64,000 nucleotides of DNA from Spirochaetales bacterium (GCA_027306915.1 DAHUYW010000014.1:1-64000), one strand, 5' to 3'; positions 43,779 through 52,364 are shown, numbered from the stretch's first letter. Notes: generated from the sequence alone by a model not told the origin. Numbers and translations are program-made.

Positions 43779-44365
43779 TCCTTTGCCACGCCCTGCGGAT
43801 TGCCTTGCAGGCCGATGGCCTCGGCGGCCTCGCGCATGCCGGCGAGGGTGTCCGCTATGAGGTCGGTGAGCTCCGCTCCCATCATGTGCGCGCCGCGCTC
43901 GATCACCGCTCGATCGACCCCGGCGGCAAAACGCTTCTCTTTCCACTTCTTCTTGACCGAGCTCACCTCGGTGTCCAGAATGCTTCTTGAGGGCCGCATG
44001 AGGGCGACAGCCGTGATGAGCCCGGTCAGCTCGTCGATCGCGTAGAGGGTCTTCTCGAGATCGCTTGTCGGCTCGACGTCAGTCACGATTCCCCAGCCGT
44101 GGCTCAGGATGGCTCGAATGTACTCTTCGGGCCACTCGTGCTCCCGGAGGATCTTCTCAGTCATCTTGCAGTGCTGGTCAGGATAGCGATCGTAGTCGAG
44201 GTCGTGGGCGAGACCAATCACCCCCCACTTCTCTTCGTCCTCGCCCCTCTTGCGGGCGAAGTATCGCATCGCTGCCTCGACCGAAAGAACGTGCTTGATG
44301 AGGTTTTCATTTTGAATGTACTCGCGGACGAGCCTCCAGGCCTCATCCCTTGTGGGAACCTTCAT
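43775..44365 (-). CDS. HD-domain phosphohydrolase
   Basis: HD-superfamily hydrolase (196 aa) of unknown substrate, probably a nucleotide or phosphate ester. Metal residues: His25 (IKHVLSVEAAM), His54-Asp55 (IGLAHDLDYDRYP), His in ILSHGWG and Asp in YAIDELTGLI. This subgroup is common as a single short gene in anaerobes. Four-base overlaps with the genes on both sides (Mut7-C and tag) show tight operon coupling. Confidence 0.88.
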   Translation of the reverse strand: MKVPTRDEAWRLVREYIQNENLIKHVLSVEAAMRYFARKRGEDEEKWGVIGLAHDLDYDRYPDQHCKMTEKILREHEWPEEYIRAILSHGWGIVTDVEPTSDLEKTLYAIDELTGLITAVALMRPSRSILDTEVSSVKKKWKEKRFAAGVDRAVIERGAHMMGAELTDLIADTLAGMREAAEAIGLQGNPQGVAKE

Positions 44366-45132
44366 TGGTGCTCCTCCTTACAGGCGCCGTTGGGCGGCGA
44401 AGCGCAGACATAGCTATCGATAAGAGCGCGCAGCGCTCCATAGTGAGATCCCTTCCAGTAGACTTGGCCGCACGACCGGCACTGCGCGAACTCATCGTAG
44501 CACGCGCTTGTCGCCGCGGGCAGGGCGATCTCCCCCTTCTTCCGCCGCTCCAGGAGCCCGTTGCACACGGGGCATCGCGTGAGCGGTCGGGCGCATCTCG
44601 AGAGGTCGAGGCGCCCGAAGAGCTCGCGAAGCTGTGTAAGGGGCTCCTGCGACCGCAGCCAGTGGCCGTGGGTGACGCGACTGTTCTTGAGGATTCCCAA
44701 ATCCCGGGTGAGGATAATCCGCTTTTCATCCTCGGCAATGCGGATGATCTCGTCGTCTTTGAGATCGTTTCGATAGATGCTGTCGAATCCGAACAATCTG
44801 AGATAGCGTGCGAGCTTGCCGAGATGGACGTCGAGAATGAAGGTGGGCTCCCGCAGGGGACGCTCGCGCAGCCGCGTGAAGCCGGAAAGATCGAGGCTTT
44901 CGAAAACCGGGTAGACCGCGATCCGGTCTCCGTCCTGAAGGTGGTACGAGAAGGAGACTGATTCGCCGTTCGCGAGGATCAGATCCACCTCCGAATGCGG
45001 CACCCCCAGGGCCTCCACGGTGTCCTTCACGGCCGGGTTCCCGAAGAATTCGTGGTCGAAGCTCACCCGCCTGCGCTCGGGCGGCAGGAAGTCGTTGAGC
45101 TCTTCGTAGAAGCGGAACTCGGCCCTGCCCAT
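44362..45132 (-). CDS. Mut7-C RNase-domain protein with N-terminal ubiquitin-like domain
   Basis: Two-domain protein (256 aa). Residues 1-93 are a Mut7-C ubiquitin-like domain (RFYEELNDFLP ... GDRIAVYPVFE); 95-250 are the Mut7-C RNase domain of the PIN-like fold with FILDVHLGKLARYLRLFGFD, IILTRDLGILKN and a zinc ribbon made from CPVC and CRSCGQVYW. The family is predicted to cleave RNA, with little experimental proof. ATG 45132 shares one base with the MFS stop; a GTG one codon earlier is also possible. Confidence 0.9.
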   Translation of the reverse strand: MGRAEFRFYEELNDFLPPERRRVSFDHEFFGNPAVKDTVEALGVPHSEVDLILANGESVSFSYHLQDGDRIAVYPVFESLDLSGFTRLRERPLREPTFILDVHLGKLARYLRLFGFDSIYRNDLKDDEIIRIAEDEKRIILTRDLGILKNSRVTHGHWLRSQEPLTQLRELFGRLDLSRCARPLTRCPVCNGLLERRKKGEIALPAATSACYDEFAQCRSCGQVYWKGSHYGALRALIDSYVCASPPNGACKEEHQ

Positions 45133-46358
45133 CACTCCACGGGCTCGGTGAGGATCATGGGTGACTCCTTCATGAAAGTTGCAAGAAACACACAGAGCGC
45201 GAAAAGCACGATGAAGACGATCAAAAAGGGTGCCACCCCGAACCCATCCATCAGGAAGATGAAGATGACCCCCGAGAGGTTTCCTGCCAGGATCGTCAGC
45301 CCCTGCGAGGAGGATTCGGGCGCCGGATAGCTAATCTCGGCGCTGTACTGAAAGCCGATCGGCATCGCGCTCACCACGAAGAAACCGAGGATAAAGGCCG
45401 ACACCAGGAGGAGGGTGTAGTCCCTGAAGATCGTGATACCCGCGAGCCCCGGGAGCGCGCCGACTAAGGCCATGATGATGAAGGGCTTTCGGCGCCTCAT
45501 GCGATCCGAGAGGATAGGAAAGAGCGCCGCCCCGACGATGGCACCGATCACGATGAGACCGCCGACCAGCCCGGTCTGATCGGTGCTCAGCCCCTTCTGG
45601 GCGCCGATCTGGTCGATCACGGTCGTGATGGCGTTGAACATCCCGATCGCGATGAAGAACAGGATTATCAGAATCACCATGCTGCGCTCGCGGAAGATGT
45701 GCTTGAGCCCCTCGCCGACCCGAAAGCGCTCGTCGCGCCCGCTCACGGAGGGCGGAGTGGCGGGCTGCTCGCGCAGGAACACGAGGGTGAGGAGCGCCGA
45801 GACCGCCGAAATGAGTCCATAGATGAGGAAGGTCCCCTTGAGGTCCGTGTTGTTGCCTATGGAGGTCACCAGAATCGGGGTCAGGATCATGACGATGACG
45901 ATCCCAATGAACATGGCGAGCGAAACGATGCCCGCGGCAGTCGCGCGCTCCTTGAGGGGGAACCACCGCACCGAGACCTTGGTCGTGGCATTCATCACGA
46001 AGGGTTGTGCGATGGATAGACCAAGCTGCGAGATGAAGACCATGAGATAGCTGTCGGCATAGATCCCCTTGAGGAGGCCGAAGACTCCGACGAGCACGGC
46101 GCCGATTCCCACCCCGACGCGTAGGCCGTAGGTGTCGATAATGTAGGAGGCAGGGATCGAGAAGATCACGAACAGGAACATGAAGACCAGAGAAAGCATG
46201 TCGATCTGAAGAGTGGTGGCGTGGTAGATGCCCATCGCGATGTGCTCGACAGGGGCGAAGGTGAGCCACTGGAGCTGAACGATAAGATTGATGAACGCAA
46301 ATACGGCGAGCACAACCCACCGATACCCGTAGACCGTGACTTTTTTGGTTTCGTCCAT
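45132..46358 (-). CDS. Major facilitator superfamily transporter, FLVCR-like
   Basis: Twelve-helix MFS transporter (408 aa). Starts with a short cytoplasmic tail and YRWVVLAVFAFINLIVQLQWLTFAPV. The C-terminal half has GFQYSAEISYPAPESSSQGL, close to the pattern seen in the FLVCR group, whose animal members carry heme or choline. Bacterial substrates are unknown. It is the first gene after a promoter at 46398-46426 and heads a run of overlapping genes (Mut7-C, HD, tag). Confidence 0.88.
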   Translation of the reverse strand: MDETKKVTVYGYRWVVLAVFAFINLIVQLQWLTFAPVEHIAMGIYHATTLQIDMLSLVFMFLFVIFSIPASYIIDTYGLRVGVGIGAVLVGVFGLLKGIYADSYLMVFISQLGLSIAQPFVMNATTKVSVRWFPLKERATAAGIVSLAMFIGIVIVMILTPILVTSIGNNTDLKGTFLIYGLISAVSALLTLVFLREQPATPPSVSGRDERFRVGEGLKHIFRERSMVILIILFFIAIGMFNAITTVIDQIGAQKGLSTDQTGLVGGLIVIGAIVGAALFPILSDRMRRRKPFIIMALVGALPGLAGITIFRDYTLLLVSAFILGFFVVSAMPIGFQYSAEISYPAPESSSQGLTILAGNLSGVIFIFLMDGFGVAPFLIVFIVLFALCVFLATFMKESPMILTEPVE

Positions 46359-46397
46359 AAGAACCTAGACCTCCCGCAGTTTCGCGGATGTGGGGAC

Positions 46398-46426
46398 AGG
46401 ATACCCCATGGACTGGAGTTGCGCAA
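46398..46426 (-). promoter_or_regulatory. Promoter of the MFS-Mut7C-HD-tag operon
   Basis: Minus strand: TTGCGC (46421-46426), 17-nt spacer, TATCCT (46398-46403), about 40 nt before the MFS start. GGGAGGTC lies in the leader. Confidence 0.5.
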
Positions 46427-46468
46427 CTTTTGCCGCGGGCTTGCGCGGTCCCGAAGCGGCCGCCGGAG

Positions 46469-46723
46469 TTACTCTTCGCTCGGTCTTATGTGCTTGACGC
46501 TCTCTTCGGCGTGAACGGTATAGCGCCCGACCATCTCGCCCTGGTCGCTCACGACGATCTCGTAGTCGGTGACCACCAGATCGCCGTGGACCAGGGAGCT
46601 CCCTCGAACCATCACCGTCTCTGCGCCGGTCTGAGAATAGAACGACGGAATCGGATTCCCGTGCTTGAGCCTGTGCCATTCGCTCGAGAGGTTGGAGATA
46701 ATCTCCCGGCCGGGGTTCTTCAT
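46469..46723 (-). CDS. Hypothetical protein, 84 aa
   Basis: Not recognised. It begins 4 bp after the transaldolase-like gene on the same strand, which suggests co-transcription. The peptide has a helical start (REIISNLSSEWHRLKHG) and then beta-like segments (ETVMVRGSSLVHGDLVVTDYEIVV ... GRYTVHAEESVKHI), so a small soluble alpha/beta protein is plausible. No clear ribosome site is seen. Confidence 0.6.
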   Translation of the reverse strand: MKNPGREIISNLSSEWHRLKHGNPIPSFYSQTGAETVMVRGSSLVHGDLVVTDYEIVVSDQGEMVGRYTVHAEESVKHIRPSEE

Positions 46724-46727
46724 GCCG

Positions 46728-47969
46728 CTAGGCTATCAAGCCCCGAATCCTCCCGTCAAGCGCGGCCTGATCGGCGGTAAAGGAGGCAAGCCCCGCCAGG
46801 TTCAGGAGGGTGTCGATAGCGAGCTCGCCCCGCCGAACGGCTTCCGCCCAGCGGGCGTGCCTAGGGATCTTGCCCTCCGAGGCGAGGAAACCCTTGGCCT
46901 CGGGAGAGAGCGCGGGGAACAGGTCCGCGCACCCGAGCTCGCGGGCCCGCGCGGCGACTTCAGTCCCGCTATTCGGGGTGTCCTTGTCGAGGCTGTCGGC
47001 AAAGGCGAGGAGCTCGTCCGAGACCTCCCAGAGCTTCTCCAAGCCGATCTCCTTCATGCTCACCCCCGGCGCCACGCCAATCGGGTACTCCTCGGCGAGC
47101 CGGGAGGCGAAGGTTCCCGAAAGGCTCGTTCGCGCCTGCTCGACGACCTTCGTCGGGATGGTGAAGACGTCGATCCCCGCGAGGGCTTCGAGCTGGTCGG
47201 CGCTTCGGATGCTCGCGCCGATCTGCTTCGTCGGCTCCCGAAATCGGACACCCAGCTTCCGCACGATTCTCTGGCTGGAAAGGGTGGCCTTCTCGCCCAC
47301 GAACCTTCCGTCGCCGAGCTTGTTGTCGGAGACATACGAGCCGAGCCGGCCGAGAAAAACGTTGACATAGTTCGGCTTGGCGACCGCGGTTACGATGGCG
47401 TTCTGCCGGGCGGAGAACTCGAGCGTGAAGTTCACCGGGATGCCCGCCTCGCGAAGCTTGCGGGCCCCAAGCAGGCCGGTGGCGGTCAGCGGCACCTTGA
47501 CTATGAAGTGATCGGGGGAGATCTCGTGGAAACGCCTGCCGTATTCCACAATTCCCGCAAGGTCGTCGGCGAGATCGGTGTGGAGCTCGACGCTCACCTT
47601 TCCGCCGAAGCGCTGCACGAGCCTGAGTCCATGCCGCGCATTCAGGACAAAGGCGATGTCGAGCACCCGCTCCGCGAGGGGGAGCCCCGAGAGCACCTTG
47701 TTGGCCTTCGTGATGAAGGAGTCATAGATTCCCTTCTGGACTTCCTTGTTGAGGAGGGTGTTGTTCGTGGTAAGGGCGGTCATCTCGCCGGTCCAGAGCT
47801 TTGTCGCTTCCTCGATGTCGCCGGTATCCAGCCAGATTTCCGACCCGGTCGCGCGCAGCCGTTGCCAGAATGCGTCTTTGGACGCAGAGAGGCGCCCCGC
47901 ATCCAGATCCAGGTCGCTCAAGGCGAGCTCTTTGAGGCTCCGTGCGACCGCCGTATCGCCTGCAATCAT
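46728..47969 (-). CDS. Transaldolase-family protein
   Basis: TIM-barrel protein of the transaldolase superfamily (413 aa, longer than the 215-330 aa enzymes). The family's first-strand Asp (EIWLDTGDIEEATKLW), TTNNTLLNKEV and the Schiff-base lysine Lys158 in DHFIVKVPLTATGL are present, as is NFTLEFSARQ and NVFLGRLGSYV. An extra C-terminal part of about 100 residues (SMKEIGLEKLWEVSDELLAF onward) is helical. It probably transfers or cleaves three-carbon units from a sugar phosphate, but may differ in substrate from classic Tal. Confidence 0.86.
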   Translation of the reverse strand: MIAGDTAVARSLKELALSDLDLDAGRLSASKDAFWQRLRATGSEIWLDTGDIEEATKLWTGEMTALTTNNTLLNKEVQKGIYDSFITKANKVLSGLPLAERVLDIAFVLNARHGLRLVQRFGGKVSVELHTDLADDLAGIVEYGRRFHEISPDHFIVKVPLTATGLLGARKLREAGIPVNFTLEFSARQNAIVTAVAKPNYVNVFLGRLGSYVSDNKLGDGRFVGEKATLSSQRIVRKLGVRFREPTKQIGASIRSADQLEALAGIDVFTIPTKVVEQARTSLSGTFASRLAEEYPIGVAPGVSMKEIGLEKLWEVSDELLAFADSLDKDTPNSGTEVAARARELGCADLFPALSPEAKGFLASEGKIPRHARWAEAVRRGELAIDTLLNLAGLASFTADQAALDGRIRGLIA

Positions 47970-48097
47970 GTTTCTTACCTCACTCTATTTTGAGATGTGA
48001 CTGTAGCTAATGTAACCATTTCGGGAGGGAACGGCAGCGCTGCCGGCAAATGGCGGAAGAGGTGCTCACGACCGCCGGAGGGAGGGAACGGGAACCG

Positions 48098-48442
48098 TCA
48101 GTCGGCGGAAAGACTTTCGTGCTTTCCGAGAAAGTCCACGAGGGTTTCCGCGTCCTTTTCGCGGAAGCTCATGAAGCTTATCGCGGTAGTGTAGCCTTCC
48201 TCCTCTTCGGTCGACCGCAACACGATCCCTTCGCAATTGATGGTCTGGCCCTCCGGCCCGGCCGGAACGTTTATCGCCAGAAAGACGGTCGTGTAGGGCT
48301 CGATGTAGGTGTCGGTGGTGCAGAGAAGCCCCGTCTTGCTTAGGTTGAGACCTCGCGCATTCACGAACGACTCTCTTCCGTAGGAAAGCTCGATGACGTG
48401 CTCGATCATGAAGCGCGGCGACCGTCTTCGCTCCTGTGCCAT
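48098..48442 (-). CDS. PilZ-domain protein, probable c-di-GMP receptor
   Basis: Single PilZ domain (114 aa). Both c-di-GMP-binding motifs are present: RRRSPR (residues 5-10, RxxxR) and NLSKTG (33-38, N/DxSxxG). Such stand-alone PilZ proteins act as c-di-GMP-dependent adaptors in motility or surface behaviour. It has its own consensus promoter just upstream and AAAGGAG as ribosome site. A structured RNA gene lies right upstream on the same strand. Confidence 0.92.
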   Translation of the reverse strand: MAQERRRSPRFMIEHVIELSYGRESFVNARGLNLSKTGLLCTTDTYIEPYTTVFLAINVPAGPEGQTINCEGIVLRSTEEEEGYTTAISFMSFREKDAETLVDFLGKHESLSAD

Positions 48443-48472
48443 GGTAGCTGGGAACTCCTTTTTCCCCTTGCC

Positions 48473-48501
48473 ACTATAACGCCAAATGGGTGAGCTGTCA
48501 A
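48473..48501 (-). promoter_or_regulatory. Consensus promoter of the PilZ gene
   Basis: Minus strand: perfect -35 TTGACA (48496-48501), 17-nt spacer, TATAGT (48473-48478). The best sigma-70-type promoter in the window; start point near 48466, leader about 24 nt. Confidence 0.75.
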
Positions 48502-48528
48502 AAACAGGAGAGGTGATGGCCCGAGGGC

Positions 48529-48584
48529 AAAAAAAGAGGCAGGAAAAAGTGGGAAGCTAGGAAACAACCCGGTTCTTCCTGCCT
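48529..48584 (-). terminator. Rho-independent terminator of the structured RNA
   Basis: Minus strand: AGGCAGGAA (48576-48584) pairs with TTCCTGCCT (48537-48545), then C and seven T (48529-48535). The 30-nt loop can fold further (GGGTT ... GCTTCCC). It ends about 28 bp before the PilZ -35 box, so the upstream RNA and the PilZ mRNA are separate units. Confidence 0.75.
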
Positions 48585-48743
48585 AAAGCCTTTCATTGCT
48601 GAAAGCTCAGACGTTTTTACATAAAACAAGTGCTACTTTTTTACCTGATCGCACTTTTTAAAATGGGTCGGGAAAGCGAAACGCCGGTCTGGCGCACCGC
48701 CATCCTGCTTTCCTGACGCACTAACAAACCTTAGCTCATTAGT
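48529..48743 (-). ncRNA. Probable structured small RNA of about 215 nt, unknown family
   Basis: A promoter (TTGACA-17-TACATT) and an intrinsic terminator bracket a stretch with no useful reading frame. On the minus strand it can form at least four stems before the terminator: ACTAAT with GTTAGT; GTCAGGAAAGC with GCTTTCCCGAC, enclosing GGCG/CGCC; AAAAGTGC with GCACTTGTTTT; and AGCTTTC with GAAAGGCT. No known riboswitch core, tmRNA, SRP or RNase P signature is recognised. Length would fit 6S RNA, but I do not see its long central bubble clearly. Confidence 0.6.
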
Positions 48744-48753
48744 AAGTCTAATG
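48737..48753. promoter_or_regulatory. Operator-like palindrome over the small-RNA promoter
   Basis: CATTAG, 5-nt centre, CTAATG: a perfect 6-bp inverted repeat that overlaps the -10 box and the expected start point of the small RNA. The place and symmetry suit a repressor site; the 5' hairpin of the RNA uses part of the same bases. Confidence 0.5.
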
Positions 48754-48778
48754 TAGCGAACTCGGCGGATGTTGTCAA
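48750..48778 (-). promoter_or_regulatory. Promoter of the structured small RNA
   Basis: Minus strand: perfect -35 TTGACA (48773-48778), 17-nt spacer, TACATT (48750-48755); start point near 48743. Confidence 0.65.
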
Positions 48779-48903
48779 GGGCTCGCCGCAAAAAATCTCA
48801 CCCAAAAAGGAGGGAGGGCCGACCCAGAACCGGCCGAGTGCGGACGTCATGCGAATAATTTCCATGGCATCTCGCAATTCAGCGGAAAATCTCTTCGGAG
48901 TCC

Positions 48904-48935
48904 CGCGTGCCTTCGCCCGCGTGCCTTCGCCCGCG
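48904..48935. repeat. 14-bp tandem duplication
   Basis: The unit CGCGTGCCTTCGCC occurs twice in a row (48904-48917, 48918-48931) followed by CGCG. Probably replication slippage. The rest of 48785-49014, between the small-RNA promoter and the methyltransferase gene, holds no gene I can support. Confidence 0.7.
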
Positions 48936-49014
48936 GCAGGGAGATCGGAGTGCGCGGCAACCGCCCCGAGCGACCACCCCATCCCGCGCTTGACGAAACC
49001 ATTCGTTCCGGAGA

Positions 49015-49950
49015 TTGTTTGTCGGGATAACAGTGCAGGGGGACGGCAGCATTCGCGACTACTTCGAAGCAAGAGTCTCGACCGACAGCGACGGCATCAA
49101 TCCGAGGATATTCGCTCACCTGTCCTCTATCGTAAGAAAGATAGAGCGGCCGGTCATCCTTGACATCGGCTCCGGAACCGGGGCCCTGATCCGCCGCATG
49201 GTGAAATCCGCCGAGTTCTCAAACCCCGTCTTCTACGGCCTCGACGCGAGCAGGGATTCCCTCGATGAGGCCCGACGACGGATAGCTCTCCTCCTCGAGG
49301 AGATGGGGTTTGCCGTGAAGGGCGGCGACCAAGTCATCGTCGGCTCCAAGGACAAGCGCACGGTCGAAGTGCACCTCGTGGCGGGAGATCTCTTTGACGA
49401 GAAGCTTCAATCCTCCCTTGCGAAGCTGCCGCTTTCAGGCATCACGACCCACGCGTTCATGGATCTTGTTCCCATCGAGCCCGCCGTCGCGGTCCTGGCG
49501 AGCCTCCTCAAGAAAGGAGGGTTCTTCTATTCGGCGATTAGCTACAACGGATCGACGGAGCTTCTTCCCTTTTTCGAGGACCACGGCTTCGAAGAGGGGC
49601 TTCTTTCGGCCTACAATCGCTCGATGGACGAGCGGCTTGTCGGCACCCAGCCCGTCGGGGGGAGTCACACGGGCGGGCTCCTCTACGGTGCGGTTGCCAG
49701 CCGCGGTTTCAAGATAACAGGCTTCGGAAGCTCCGACTGGTCCATCTTCCCCTGGAACGGGAGCTACGCTGGAGCGGAGGAGAACTTCCTCAACTCGCTT
49801 CTTCTCACGATCTATGAAGAGGGCCTCCGTCATCCCGAAATCGATCGCTACTCCCTCGCGGCATGGTACGCGGCGCGCAGCGAGTCCGTTGAGCAGAAGG
49901 CGCTCTCCCTCCTCACCCACCAGACCGACCTCCTCGCAGTGAAGAAATAG
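49015..49950 (+). CDS. Class I SAM-dependent methyltransferase
   Basis: Methyltransferase of unknown substrate (up to 311 aa). SAM site VILDIGSGTGALIRRM (47-62), ribose-binding Asp in FYGLDASRDSLDEARRR, and a fourth-strand region SLLKKGGFFYSAISYNGST. The catalytic domain is followed by a region with ENFLNSLLLTIYEEGLRHPEIDRYSLAAWYAAR, as in methyltransferases found beside lipid or cofactor genes. The start is uncertain: TTG 49015 is the frame limit, while GTG 49033 is also possible; neither has a convincing ribosome site. Confidence 0.8.
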   Translation: MFVGITVQGDGSIRDYFEARVSTDSDGINPRIFAHLSSIVRKIERPVILDIGSGTGALIRRMVKSAEFSNPVFYGLDASRDSLDEARRRIALLLEEMGFAVKGGDQVIVGSKDKRTVEVHLVAGDLFDEKLQSSLAKLPLSGITTHAFMDLVPIEPAVAVLASLLKKGGFFYSAISYNGSTELLPFFEDHGFEEGLLSAYNRSMDERLVGTQPVGGSHTGGLLYGAVASRGFKITGFGSSDWSIFPWNGSYAGAEENFLNSLLLTIYEEGLRHPEIDRYSLAAWYAARSESVEQKALSLLTHQTDLLAVKK

Positions 49951-49968
49951 GGACGGACGCAATCCGGC

Positions 49969-49998
49969 TTGACGGTTCTCCTCGACCGCACGTAGACT
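49969..49998 (+). promoter_or_regulatory. Promoter of mntH-uspA
   Basis: TTGACG (49969-49974), 18-nt spacer, TAGACT (49993-49998), giving a leader of about 45 nt. No clear MntR or Fur box is seen. Confidence 0.5.
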
Positions 49999-50049
49999 TA
50001 GTCCCAGCGGAAGCGCAACCAATAGCCTACAAGTCAGTGAGGGCTCAAA

Positions 50050-51357
50050 GTGGATGATCCTCAGGACGTATCGACCTTAAGTCCAGGCGACTCCAACACG
50101 GTGGCTGCGGCGAGGGACGCGCTCAGCGAGCAAAAACGGGGCAGTCCCTTCCGGAGGCTGCTGCCATTTCTCGGTCCTGCCTTTATCGCGAGCGTCGCGT
50201 ACATCGACCCGGGCAATTTCGCGACGAATGTCCAGTCAGGCTCCCAATTCGGGTACACCCTCGTTTGGGTCATCGTCGTGAGCAACCTCATGGCCATGCT
50301 CATCCAGAGCCTCTCGGCGAAGCTGGGAATTGCCACGGGCTCCAACCTTGCGGAGCATTGCCGCCGACGTTTTCCCAAGCCCGTGGTGTACGGGATGTGG
50401 CTCCTCATGGAGATCATGGCGATAGCGACCGACCTTGCCGAGTTCATCGGCGCGGCGCTCGGCTTCGAGCTGGTCTTCGGGATTCCGCTCTTCATCGGGG
50501 GCATCCTGACCGGACTCACGACCTTTCTCATCCTGGCGCTGGAGCGCTACGGTTTTCGCCGGCTGGAAGCGCTCATCACCGCCTTCGTTGCGATAATCGC
50601 CGTGAGCTATCTCGTCGAGACGATCCTCGATCGGCCGGAATGGAAGAGCGTCTTCTTTCATGCGGTGGTACCGCAGTTCAACGGAGCCGAGAGCATTCTG
50701 CTTGCCACCGGCATCGTGGGCGCAACGGTCATGCCTCACGTCGTCTTTCTCCATTCCGCTCTCACCCAGGGGCGCATCGTCGTGCACGATCCGAAGCGGC
50801 TTAAGAGATTGTTCCGGTTCGAGCTTGTCGATGTTGTCGTCGCCATGGGGATCGCGGGCCTCGTGAACGCTGCTATGTTGGTTATGGCCGCCTCGACCTT
50901 TCATTCCCATGGTTTCACCCAGGTTGCCACCATCCAGGATGCCTCCAAGACCCTCGAGCCGCTCCTCGGTCCGGCAGCCAAGGTGATCTTCGGGATATCG
51001 CTCCTCGCTTCGGGCCTCTCCTCTTCGACGGTGGGAACCAACGCCGGCCAGGTCATCATGCAGGGCTTCATCCAGAAACGCGTTTCGGTCTGGCTTCGTC
51101 GGCTTGTGACGATGGTGCCGTCGCTTATAGTGATCGCTCTCGGCTTCGACCCGACTCGTACCCTGGTGATAAGCCAGGTGGTCTTGAGCTTTGCTCTCCC
51201 CTTCGCTATCGTCCCGCTGATCATCTTTACCACCCGCAAGAAGATAATGGGGGTGCTCGTCAACAAGAGGACTACAACGATTCTGGCCTCGGTCGTCGCA
51301 TTGCTGATCCTGGGTTTGAACGTTTACCTGCTCTATCAAACGTTCGCGGGAGGATGA
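50050..51357 (+). CDS. mntH: NRAMP-family divalent metal importer (Mn2+/Fe2+)
   Basis: Proton-coupled manganese/iron importer (435 aa, eleven helices). The metal-binding helix-1 motif is Asp53-Pro-Gly-Asn56 (YIDPGNFATN) and the helix-6 motif MPH is in GATVMPHVVFLHSAL; both are required in NRAMP proteins. The soluble N-terminus (1-33) is longer than in E. coli MntH. GTG start at 50050 after a GAGGG site. It overlaps the following universal stress gene by 4 bp, so the two are co-translated. The neighbouring repressor and efflux ATPase mark this as a metal-handling region. Confidence 0.95.
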   Translation: MDDPQDVSTLSPGDSNTVAAARDALSEQKRGSPFRRLLPFLGPAFIASVAYIDPGNFATNVQSGSQFGYTLVWVIVVSNLMAMLIQSLSAKLGIATGSNLAEHCRRRFPKPVVYGMWLLMEIMAIATDLAEFIGAALGFELVFGIPLFIGGILTGLTTFLILALERYGFRRLEALITAFVAIIAVSYLVETILDRPEWKSVFFHAVVPQFNGAESILLATGIVGATVMPHVVFLHSALTQGRIVVHDPKRLKRLFRFELVDVVVAMGIAGLVNAAMLVMAASTFHSHGFTQVATIQDASKTLEPLLGPAAKVIFGISLLASGLSSSTVGTNAGQVIMQGFIQKRVSVWLRRLVTMVPSLIVIALGFDPTRTLVISQVVLSFALPFAIVPLIIFTTRKKIMGVLVNKRTTTILASVVALLILGLNVYLLYQTFAGG

Positions 51358-52271
51358 CCTTGTTTAGGCATATCCTGGTTCCCCTGGACGGATCGGAGAT
51401 GGCGGAATCGGCGTTGCCGGCCGCCGCGTTCCTGGCGGAGCTGTCGAAGGCATCCGTTACGCTCATCCATGTCGTGGAGGAGCATGCCCCGAGCGAGGTT
51501 CACGGCGAGCATCACCTTACCCGGGTCAAGGACGCGGAGGACTACCTTCGCCGCACGCGGGAGGGCAGCTTCAAACAGTCGGCCAGGGTCGACTGCCACG
51601 TTCACGCGATCTTGGTGACCGACGTTGCTCGAGCCATCGTCGACCATCAAACCGAGTTCGACCACGATCTCATCGTCATGTGCACCCACGGCCGCAGCGG
51701 CGTCAACAACCTGCTTCTCGGGAGCATCGCCCAGAAAATTATCTCCCACGGAACCGTCCCGGTCCTGATAGTCCGACCCTTGGCCGATCGCAACGCAAAG
51801 TTCACCATCACTCCCGTGCTCGTACCGCTCGACGGTCGCGTCGCGCATGAGGTGAGCCTGAGCATCGCGAGGGAGCTGTCCGCCGCCGTAAAGGGAGCCG
51901 TGCACCTTCTCATGGTCATTCCCACCTTCACTACCCTGACCGGGAAGATGGCGGCACCCAGCCGGTTCCTTCCCGGCACGACCGGACGGATGCTCGACAT
52001 GGCTGCGGAAGAGGCAGTCACCTACATCGAAAGCCGGAAGGCGCTCGTCGCGGGGCCGGGCGTAACCGTGACGACGGCCGTTGAGCGAGGCGAGCCGGCC
52101 CACGTGATCTCGAAGAGCGCCGAACGGACTGGAGCGCACCTGATCATCCTCGGCACGCATGGGAAGGCCGGCATCGACGCTATCGGCGAGGGGAGCATCG
52201 GCAGCCGGGTTTCGAGTCTGGTTTCGGCGCCGGTGCTGCTGATCCCGCTATCAGGCAGCGAGCCCCCCTGA
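51354..52271 (+). CDS. Tandem universal stress protein (two UspA domains)
   Basis: Two UspA domains in one chain (305 aa): 1-145 beginning FRHILVPLDGSEMAESAL, and 150-300 beginning TPVLVPLDGRVAHEVSLSIA. Each half ends in a nucleotide-binding glycine loop, VMCTHGRSGVNNLLLGSIAQKI and ILGTHGKAGIDAIGEGSIGSRV, matching the ATP-binding GxxGxxxGxxxxxx pattern. Role in stress tolerance is general. Coupling to mntH by the ATGA overlap suggests a link to metal stress. Confidence 0.92.
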   Translation: MTLFRHILVPLDGSEMAESALPAAAFLAELSKASVTLIHVVEEHAPSEVHGEHHLTRVKDAEDYLRRTREGSFKQSARVDCHVHAILVTDVARAIVDHQTEFDHDLIVMCTHGRSGVNNLLLGSIAQKIISHGTVPVLIVRPLADRNAKFTITPVLVPLDGRVAHEVSLSIARELSAAVKGAVHLLMVIPTFTTLTGKMAAPSRFLPGTTGRMLDMAAEEAVTYIESRKALVAGPGVTVTTAVERGEPAHVISKSAERTGAHLIILGTHGKAGIDAIGEGSIGSRVSSLVSAPVLLIPLSGSEPP

Positions 52272-52364
52272 CCGGCCGCGCTTCTCACCCGGGCCGGCAA
52301 CCCGCGCACGCAGGATCAGCGCGTGGTCCCGCCTGCCGCCGCGGGCCGCCTGCCGCGGCTCCCC

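Noticed and set aside
48529..48743. Riboswitch leader of the PilZ gene, for example a c-di-GMP aptamer
   Set aside because: The conserved c-di-GMP aptamer bases are not seen, and PilZ has its own consensus promoter after the terminator, so the RNA is not its leader.
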